DNA of 15,307 nucleotides from NCBI GenBank assembly GCA_021158865.1, contig JAGGSX010000183.1:1-15307 (forward strand). Direction: 5' to 3'. The stretch's first letter is position 1; each line of letters starts with the position of its first letter. The notes beneath the pieces were generated by a model. That model searched no databases. It was not told the DNA's origin and was given only the letters and a program-made list of their open reading frames with translations. This document shows positions 12,570 to 15,307 of this stretch, in pieces. The translations under genes were made by a program, and so were the position numbers. This DNA comes from Thermoplasmata archaeon (GTDB lineage Archaea > Thermoplasmatota > E2 > UBA202 > JdFR-43).

Positions 12570-13661
12570 ATGAAAAAAACAATTTCATTAATGATTATAT
12601 TTATAATGCTCAACATTCTTCCAGCAATTGCCGAAGTGAACCATAATGATACATTACCACCATATTTTTCGTGGCGCAATGTGAATGGGATAGATTATAC
12701 AACACCTATAAGAAACCAGGCGCCTGCGCCGACATGCGAGGCTTATGGGCTTGTTGCATCCCTGGAAACAAAAATGCAATATAAAGTTGGTAAGGTGTAT
12801 AATCCTGACCTATCCGAAGCACATTTATACTTTTATGCTGGTGGAAGCATTAGAGCCGGATATGTGAATATAATCAATGCAGCTAATTACTTAATGGAGT
12901 ATGGTGTGCCTGATGAAGGATGCTTTCCAGACCCTCACCGCCCTTATGATTTCCCTTTTGAAAGCCTTCTGGGATGGGAAAACAGAACAGTAAAAATAAA
13001 AGAATGGGGCTGGGTCAATCATAGTCGAGAAGCAATGAAAAAAGCTTTGATTGAATATGGCCCTCTTGTTGTATGCATGTATTTCTGGCGGGATTTTTAT
13101 TATTACCATGGAGGCATTTATCATCATAGATGGGGCATGCTGGCGGGAGGACATGTGATGGCAATTGTTGGTTATGACGATAACAACCAATGCTGGATTA
13201 TAAAAAATAGCTGGGGAACTAACTGGGGTGAAAACGGATGGCTTCGCATAGACTATAATGCACTCAAAATTGCAGAATGGTATGGTAAAGGAACGGGTGT
13301 AATGTATCTTGGAGATGTATATGGAAATTTAATGCCAGATGTTCCAAAAATTAAGATAGAACAACCAAGAATATATCATACATACATTTATGGAATAGAA
13401 TTCCCAACTATTTTTAGAAAAATTCCATTCATTCAGGAAGGCGCACCACGCATTTTAGGAACGTTACCAATAAAAGTGAATGCAAGTAATACAAATAGAG
13501 TCGAATTTTATGTCGATAAAGAGTTAAAATATGTAGATAATAACCAACCATACCAATGGCTTTTTCACGCCTCGCCGGGTTTGCATACCATAGAAACTCT
13601 TGCATACAATGAAGCTGGCAAAATATCGAAATCTATCATTGATGTATTTGTAATTGGATAA
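12570..13661 (+). CDS. Secreted papain-like (C1A) cysteine protease with C-terminal Ig-like region
   Basis: A 363-residue protein with a signal peptide (basic KK, hydrophobic ISLMIIFIMLNILPAIA, likely cleavage after A21). The catalytic domain starts at once, with no pro-region: YFSWRNVNGIDYTTPIRNQ. The oxyanion glutamine is Q50, the nucleophile C56 in PAPTCEAYG, the histidine H195 in AGGHVMAIVGYDD and the asparagine N213 in IKNSWGTNWGENGW. All four papain catalytic positions are present. The usual CGSCWAF block is changed to APTCEAY. Residues from about 300 to 362 (IKVNASNTNRVEFYVDKEL, then a PYQW block and HTIETLAYNEAG) look like a bacterial-type Ig domain. No C-terminal anchor is seen. It would act outside the cell, perhaps in protein scavenging. 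Confidence 0.9.
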   Translation: MKKTISLMIIFIMLNILPAIAEVNHNDTLPPYFSWRNVNGIDYTTPIRNQAPAPTCEAYGLVASLETKMQYKVGKVYNPDLSEAHLYFYAGGSIRAGYVNIINAANYLMEYGVPDEGCFPDPHRPYDFPFESLLGWENRTVKIKEWGWVNHSREAMKKALIEYGPLVVCMYFWRDFYYYHGGIYHHRWGMLAGGHVMAIVGYDDNNQCWIIKNSWGTNWGENGWLRIDYNALKIAEWYGKGTGVMYLGDVYGNLMPDVPKIKIEQPRIYHTYIYGIEFPTIFRKIPFIQEGAPRILGTLPIKVNASNTNRVEFYVDKELKYVDNNQPYQWLFHASPGLHTIETLAYNEAGKISKSIIDVFVIG

Positions 13662-13675
13662 CATGCAAAAAATCA

Positions 13676-14086
13676 TTAAAGGAAATGAATTTTGGAATGC
13701 GCTTTATATTTACTCAATAACTTCACTATTTCTTTATCAGCAGTTTCTAAAATAATTTTATCATTTTTACCAATAACTTCAATTTTCCAATATCCTAACG
13801 CCTTTTGGAAAGATGTTTGTAATATTTTTAAATCTTGAATATCTTTATTTTTTATTTCTATATACCCCTTTCTATAAAAAGCATAATGCTCGATGGTTTC
13901 CAAAATCTTTTCTTCAGTTATGGTATAAGCAATTCTAAACTACTTTGATATTGCATATATTATGAAAATTATTCCTATACCATAAATCCATAAAGTTAAA
14001 ATTCCAATCAAAATAAGAGGCAAAAAACTTCTAAAGCATTTTCTTCCTTTCCATAAAATTTTTTCATTATTGTGATGAAATGCCAT
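13676..14086 (-). pseudogene. bPH2-like membrane protein with an in-frame TAG codon
   Basis: From the ATG at 14086 the frame reads a basic start (MAFHHNNEKILWKGRKC), a hydrophobic hairpin (RSFLPLILIGILTLWIYGIG and IIFIIYAISK), then TAG as codon 49 (13940-13942). It continues in the same frame with FRIAYTITEEKILETIEHYAF, GYIEIKNKDIQDLKI and KALGYWKIEVIG, to a TAA at 13676. Two helices, then Y-x-[IV]-T, then an I-x-[DN]-I-x-D strand and a G-x-[WG]-x-I block are the layout of bacterial PH domain 2 (YdbS-like) proteins, and 136 codons is a usual size. The part after TAG could alternatively start at TTG 13903 as a 75-residue protein without its membrane anchor. TAG may be a nonsense mutation, a sequence error or a decoded amber codon. 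The family call is by pattern only. Confidence 0.6.
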
Positions 14087-14212
14087 TGTAATTTACATCT
14101 GCAAATAATAGAAAAGATTTTTCCTTTAAAATATGAAAGAGCAATTTTGTTACTGCTCAGAATAGGACATTGAGCTAACCAGATAGGAATTGGAAAAATT
14201 CTTATGGATAGA
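14087..14212. other. Intergenic region, no gene seen
   Basis: This gap holds the upstream region of the bPH2-like gene and the end of the membrane-protein remnant. GCTCA and TGAGC (about 14154-14174) form a short 5-bp inverted repeat that is too weak to call a terminator. No convincing TATA box was seen for the minus-strand start at 14086. Confidence 0.4.
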
Positions 14213-15077
14213 TTAAAATATATTGTAAGATACAGCAGAAAATAAAGCTATGGGTATTGCTATGGCGGCTATTGTTAGAATAAAGAGGAGTTTATGTTTG
14301 TCTATTACAATTTTACAGCCGAAAGAAAAATAAAATAATTTTTTAGTATGCAGAGCAACAATGGATGAGATTATTGTCGGGAGCAATAAATAAAGCAAAA
14401 CGAAGGACTCATTCCAGTAATGCCAGTAAAACATGGAAAATACAAGATAAAAATCATAAAGTAAAATGGAGAATAGATTGAATAAAAAATGCTTTTTATT
14501 ATATATGAAAATTGCAGATAGAATTAAGATATAAAAATAGCCAACATCAACGAGATGAAAAATATGCCACTTTCATAAATTTTTGGATATGAATGGAGCA
14601 TATATGAGTGAATAGCAAGGAAAATATTATTGAACGTTGTAAATCTATCATTATTATGCCAATCAAAATGTAAATCATGATTGTAATTGCATTGTGCCTT
14701 GAAGAATTCACGAATTTTTCTTTCAAAACTATAAAGAGGGAGGAAAAAGCCAATAAAGGAATAATCATGTTAATAATGACATTGCCAATGAAAATAGTTT
14801 TTATTATCTCTTTTTCCATAAATGCCTTTATTCCCTCGCATAGTAATAAAGATAGAACAATTACCAAACATGAGATGGCGAGTATGCGATTTTTTCTTTT
14901 AACAATGTTTATTCCTGCTACAATCAAAAGCAGCATGGATATGAAAGATGAAATGCTTAGCATATTTATACCATATAAAAGACTGATAGGAAAATAGATG
15001 AATGGAAAATAAAATTTCTTCGAAATTTTTGCATAAAATGGAAAACATTTGGTGGGTGAAAATAAAGAGAGCCGCAA
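14213..15077 (-). pseudogene. Polytopic membrane protein, frameshifted, family unknown
   Basis: One minus-strand frame runs from about 15077 to a stop at 14547. Hydrophobic helices there (SFISMLLLIVAGINIV, AISCLVIVLSLLLCEGI, NVIINMIIPLLAFSSLFIV, AITIMIYILIGIIMI) are separated by charged loops such as KRKNR and LKEKF. A second frame, open from 14572 to 14213, carries on with HLVDVGYFYILILSAIF, YWHYWNESFVLLYLLLPTIISS and LLFILTIAAIAIPIALF. Removing one T from the T5 run near 14567 joins the two smoothly. A start is not obvious: 15077 is TTG, and the first ATG in frame is at 14963. I do not recognise the family. A membrane glycosyltransferase or transporter is possible but unsupported. Confidence 0.5.
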
Positions 15078-15108
15078 AATCAGGACAATTTCGGAATTCT
15101 TATAATCT

Positions 15109-15285
15109 TCAATCTTTTCTTTTTCTCAACAATTCTATCAGCATTACTATAAAAATTGCTATAGGACCACCAGGGATTATATAGGTACCATGAATCGATC
15201 CCAAAAAATAGAAAGGAAGGAAAAATATTAGGTAAATGATTTCGAGTAGGAGAAAGAGTAATAATATTTTATATTTTTCTTTCAT
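15109..15285 (-). CDS. Short hydrophobic ORF, possibly the 5' part of the membrane gene
   Basis: A 58-codon minus-strand ORF starting at ATG 15285. It has a lysine-rich start, a hydrophobic helix (ILLLFLLLEIIYLIFFLPF), a polar loop (GSIHGTYIIPGG) and a second helix (PIAIFIVMLIELL) ending in RKRKD. It ends just before the next minus-strand frame, which opens with EKEKIEDYKNSEIV, so a single indel in the A-rich stretch near 15115-15130 would fuse the two. It may instead be a small two-helix protein of its own. An in-frame TAG precedes the ATG, so it does not extend off the window. Confidence 0.4.
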   Translation of the reverse strand: MKEKYKILLLFLLLEIIYLIFFLPFYFLGSIHGTYIIPGGPIAIFIVMLIELLRKRKD

Positions 15286-15307
15286 TGTCTATATTCCTTC
15301 ATAAGCC

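Noticed and set aside
14540..14770. A third minus-strand frame of about 75 codons (with NNDRFTTFNNIFLAIHSY) overlapping the membrane protein
   Set aside because: It looks protein-like, but it follows a stop, has no early start, and competes with a longer frame that has clear helix-loop spacing. I treat it as a shadow, with some doubt.
14677..14997. Plus-strand 106-codon ORF with hydrophobic stretches
   Set aside because: It lies entirely opposite the longer minus-strand membrane-protein frame. Its hydrophobicity follows from the complement of AT-rich helix codons, and it has no promoter or ribosome site.
1..15307. CRISPR array, tRNA, rRNA or transposase
   Set aside because: Only two copies of one repeat were found, far apart. 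No cloverleaf, rRNA-like or transposase-like sequence was seen.

Overview
The window looks like a piece of an AT-rich archaeal genome. It encodes an archaeal-type TATA-binding protein made of two direct repeats, an Lhr-type helicase paired with its usual metallophosphoesterase, and KaiC/RAD55-like ATPases. Several genes have TATA-like boxes centred about 23-28 bases before the start codon with no room for a leader, which is typical of leaderless archaeal genes. A Euryarchaeota/Thermoplasmata-like lineage is my guess; no rRNA is present to settle it.

Layout. (1) 166-2373, plus strand: a tightly overlapping cassette of a Roadblock/LC7 protein, a KaiC-like domain fused to a Ras-like GTPase, and a second KaiC-like protein. 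It converges, with a 4-base overlap, on a minus-strand stand-alone receiver domain (2370-2774). The set looks like a signalling switch and is the most unusual system here. (2) 2820-4746, minus strand: a GT4 and a GT2 glycosyltransferase in one operon (GT2 first), for cell-surface glycan or glycolipid synthesis. (3) 4882-8143, minus strand: Lhr helicase followed by its metallophosphoesterase, a nucleic-acid repair or processing pair. (4) 8184-8732, minus strand: TBP. (5) 8982-11645, plus strand: hexapeptide acyltransferase, DegT-type aminotransferase and Gfo/Idh/MocA oxidoreductase, which matches the chemistry for making an N-acylated amino sugar. The first and third of these genes carry single-base frameshifts. 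(6) 11680-12505: a one-helix membrane protein and a COG2426-like membrane protein. (7) 12570-13661: a secreted papain-like protease with a C-terminal Ig-like region. (8) 13676-15285, minus strand: a bPH2-like membrane protein with an in-frame TAG, a frameshifted polytopic membrane protein, and a short hydrophobic ORF.

A 58-61 bp direct repeat occurs twice (4785-4842 and 8765-8825). Each copy sits just upstream of the TATA box of a minus-strand gene (GT2 and TBP). The left 8.8 kb is intact, while four genes in the right 6.4 kb have disrupted frames. That points either to decay and variable surface functions or to indel errors in homopolymers. No CRISPR array, tRNA, rRNA or transposase was seen.
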